From Syntrophomonas sp. (lineage in GTDB: Bacteria; Bacillota; Syntrophomonadia; Syntrophomonadales; Syntrophomonadaceae), in assembly GCA_028709355.1 (NCBI GenBank), contig JAQVXF010000074.1, positions 1-6,047 of the forward strand: DNA of 6,047 nt, written 5' to 3'. Shown here one piece after another: positions 4,567-6,047 of this stretch. A program made the translations under genes and the position numbers. The notes below the pieces were generated by a model. That model had not been told where the DNA came from. It saw only the letters and a program-made list of their open reading frames with translations, and did no database searches. Numbering within the stretch: the stretch's first letter is position 1; each line of letters begins with the position of its first letter.

Positions 4567-5664
4567 TTGGCAAAACACAAGGCAATCACCGGTTCAGCCG
4601 ATGAGGTTGGCTTCCAATTGCGGGAGAGCTATGATCGCCTCCTGGAGAGCACCAAGAAAACGGCAGATATCCTGACCTTCGATCCCTGGCCGCAGACCGG
4701 GTGTACTCCCAAAGAAATCATTTGGCGCAAGAACAAGTCAAAACTCTATCATTACTATTCTGGGAAGGAGCCAACCCACCGGATACCAGTGCTGTTTACT
4801 TATGCTTTGATCAATAAGGCCTATATATTAGACCTGAGCCCGGGTATGAGTATGGTGGAGCACCTGGTCAATGATGGCTTCGACGTATACCTGCTGGAAT
4901 GGGGAGAATTCGAGTGGGAGGACCGACACCTCAGCTTCGAAGATTTCGTTTATGATTATATAGCCCGGGCAGTGCAGAAGGTATGCCAAAAGGCCAATAG
5001 TGAGGAGATAAGTATTATCGGTTATTGTATGGGCGGTACCATGACAGCCATGTACGCATCTCTGTTCCCCAAACCTAAATTGCGGAATTTTGTGCTCATG
5101 GCATCACCGATAGATTTTAAGGATTCGGGATTGACGACTAAATGGCTTAACACCGCCTTTGGTGATGACGTGAATAAGATCGTGGATACTTTCGAGTTGA
5201 TACCCAAGGAATTCGTGGATGTTGGTTTGAAGATGCTGCGCCCAGTCAACAACTTTATTGGTACCTACAGCAGGTTATGGAAGATGGTGGATGAAGGCAA
5301 GGATGTCTACGCGTGGAAGGTTTTAAATAAGTGGGTGGATGACAATATGAACTTTCCGGGAGGGGCTTATCGGCAATGGATTGACCAATTGTATAAGCAA
5401 AACCTTTTAATCAAGGGAGAATTCTTTCTAAGGGGCAACCGTATCGATCTCCAACGGATCGACGCCAACCTGCTGGCTTTGGCCGGTGTTAATGACCATA
5501 TAGTTCAGCCGCGCCAAGTGAGTGTCGCTTTAAATGCCTTCTCCTCACAGGATAAGACCTACTACGAGTATCCTATCGGGCACGGGGGTTTGGTGTTCGG
5601 CAAGGTAGCCAAGGAGCAAGTTTATCCCCAACTGAGTGCCTGGCTGGCAGCCCGGTCGGATTAG
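4567..5664 (+). CDS. phaC: Class III/IV poly(3-hydroxyalkanoate) synthase subunit PhaC
   Basis: The catalytic subunit that polymerises (R)-3-hydroxyacyl-CoA into polyester at the granule surface, releasing CoA. At 365 residues it has class III/IV length (classes I and II are near 560). It is an alpha/beta hydrolase with the lipase-like box GYCMGG at 152-157, nucleophile C154; D310 in GVNDHIV and H339 in IGHGG complete the triad, close to the known C-D-H positions of Bacillus and Allochromatium enzymes. VYLLEWGEFEWEDR (107-120) matches the conserved region after strand beta-4. The start is TTG at 4567: AGGAGGA lies 8 nt upstream, and the nearby ATG at 4559 is out of frame. Paired with the upstream PhaR, class IV is the better reading. 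No triad residue is missing, and a hairpin terminator follows. Confidence 0.96.
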   Translation: MAKHKAITGSADEVGFQLRESYDRLLESTKKTADILTFDPWPQTGCTPKEIIWRKNKSKLYHYYSGKEPTHRIPVLFTYALINKAYILDLSPGMSMVEHLVNDGFDVYLLEWGEFEWEDRHLSFEDFVYDYIARAVQKVCQKANSEEISIIGYCMGGTMTAMYASLFPKPKLRNFVLMASPIDFKDSGLTTKWLNTAFGDDVNKIVDTFELIPKEFVDVGLKMLRPVNNFIGTYSRLWKMVDEGKDVYAWKVLNKWVDDNMNFPGGAYRQWIDQLYKQNLLIKGEFFLRGNRIDLQRIDANLLALAGVNDHIVQPRQVSVALNAFSSQDKTYYEYPIGHGGLVFGKVAKEQVYPQLSAWLAARSD

Positions 5665-5700
5665 CGGCAAAAAAAGATTCGTCGAAATAAGGCGTGATAT

Positions 5701-5727
5701 AGGGGGGCATTAGTCCCCCTTATTCTA
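5701..5727 (+). terminator. Probable terminator of the PHA cluster
   Basis: AGGGGG (5701-5706) pairs with CCCCCT (5715-5720) around an 8-nt loop, 36 bp after the phaC stop. The following TATTCTATGT is only moderately T-rich, so termination may be partial. Confidence 0.65.
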
Positions 5728-5768
5728 TGTGCTTGGATGAGGCGATCGGTCCTAAGGATTCGGCTCAA

Positions 5769-5806
5769 TGTATGCATTATACAAATATGTCAGGATAATT
5801 TATAAT
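5769..5806 (+). promoter_or_regulatory. Promoter of mscL with overlapping inverted repeat
   Basis: TATACA (5778-5783; four of six), a 17-bp spacer and a perfect TATAAT (5801-5806) predict a start near 5813, about 31 nt before the GTG. The inverted repeat TGTAT-N5-ATACA (5769-5783) covers the -35 box and could be an operator, though it is short and AT-rich. Confidence 0.6.
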
Positions 5807-5843
5807 GATTCAAGACCTATTTTAGGAAAGGAGTGGTTTTACC

Positions 5844-6047
<204 letters not shown>

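Overview
The window looks like part of a low-to-mid-GC Firmicutes chromosome, most plausibly a Clostridia lineage near Syntrophomonadaceae. The reasons are strong Shine-Dalgarno sites, frequent GTG/TTG starts, sigma-A type promoters, a Bacillus-type PhaR/PhaC polyester synthase pair, and a small winged-helix protein of a kind I associate with anaerobes. The assignment comes from protein resemblance and is not proven.

Layout. Positions 9-122 are a complete 5S rRNA, presumably the 3' end of an rRNA operon. It is followed by an unusual stretch (132-287) built partly from 5S sequence: a near-copy of 5S 88-101, a block of GC-rich hairpins, and an exact 22-bp copy of the 5S 3' end followed by a T-run. 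Converging on it from the minus strand is a YegS/DgkB-type lipid kinase gene (325-1233). Next, also on the minus strand, is a branched-chain aminotransferase gene (1427-2491) with a clear intrinsic terminator. A 58-residue winged-helix protein (2737-2913, minus) follows, with a near-consensus promoter that fixes its GTG start.

A 534-bp non-coding stretch (2914-3447) then separates the winged-helix gene from a divergent plus-strand cluster. It carries back-to-back promoters, a second possible promoter overlapping a tandem 9-bp repeat, and several RNA hairpins. The cluster is a phasin-like protein (3448-3771), PhaR (3866-4495) and PhaC (4567-5664). PhaC and PhaR together should form a class IV polyhydroxyalkanoate (PHA) synthase that polymerises 3-hydroxyacyl-CoA, while the phasin-like protein would coat the granules. 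No monomer-supply genes (phaA, phaB, phaJ) or depolymerase lie in the window. After a hairpin terminator, mscL starts from its own promoter and runs off the right edge.

The genes are ordinary families. The parts that resist routine explanation are the 5S-derived element, the long structured region ahead of the PHA genes, and the class IV synthase in an apparently non-Bacillus setting.
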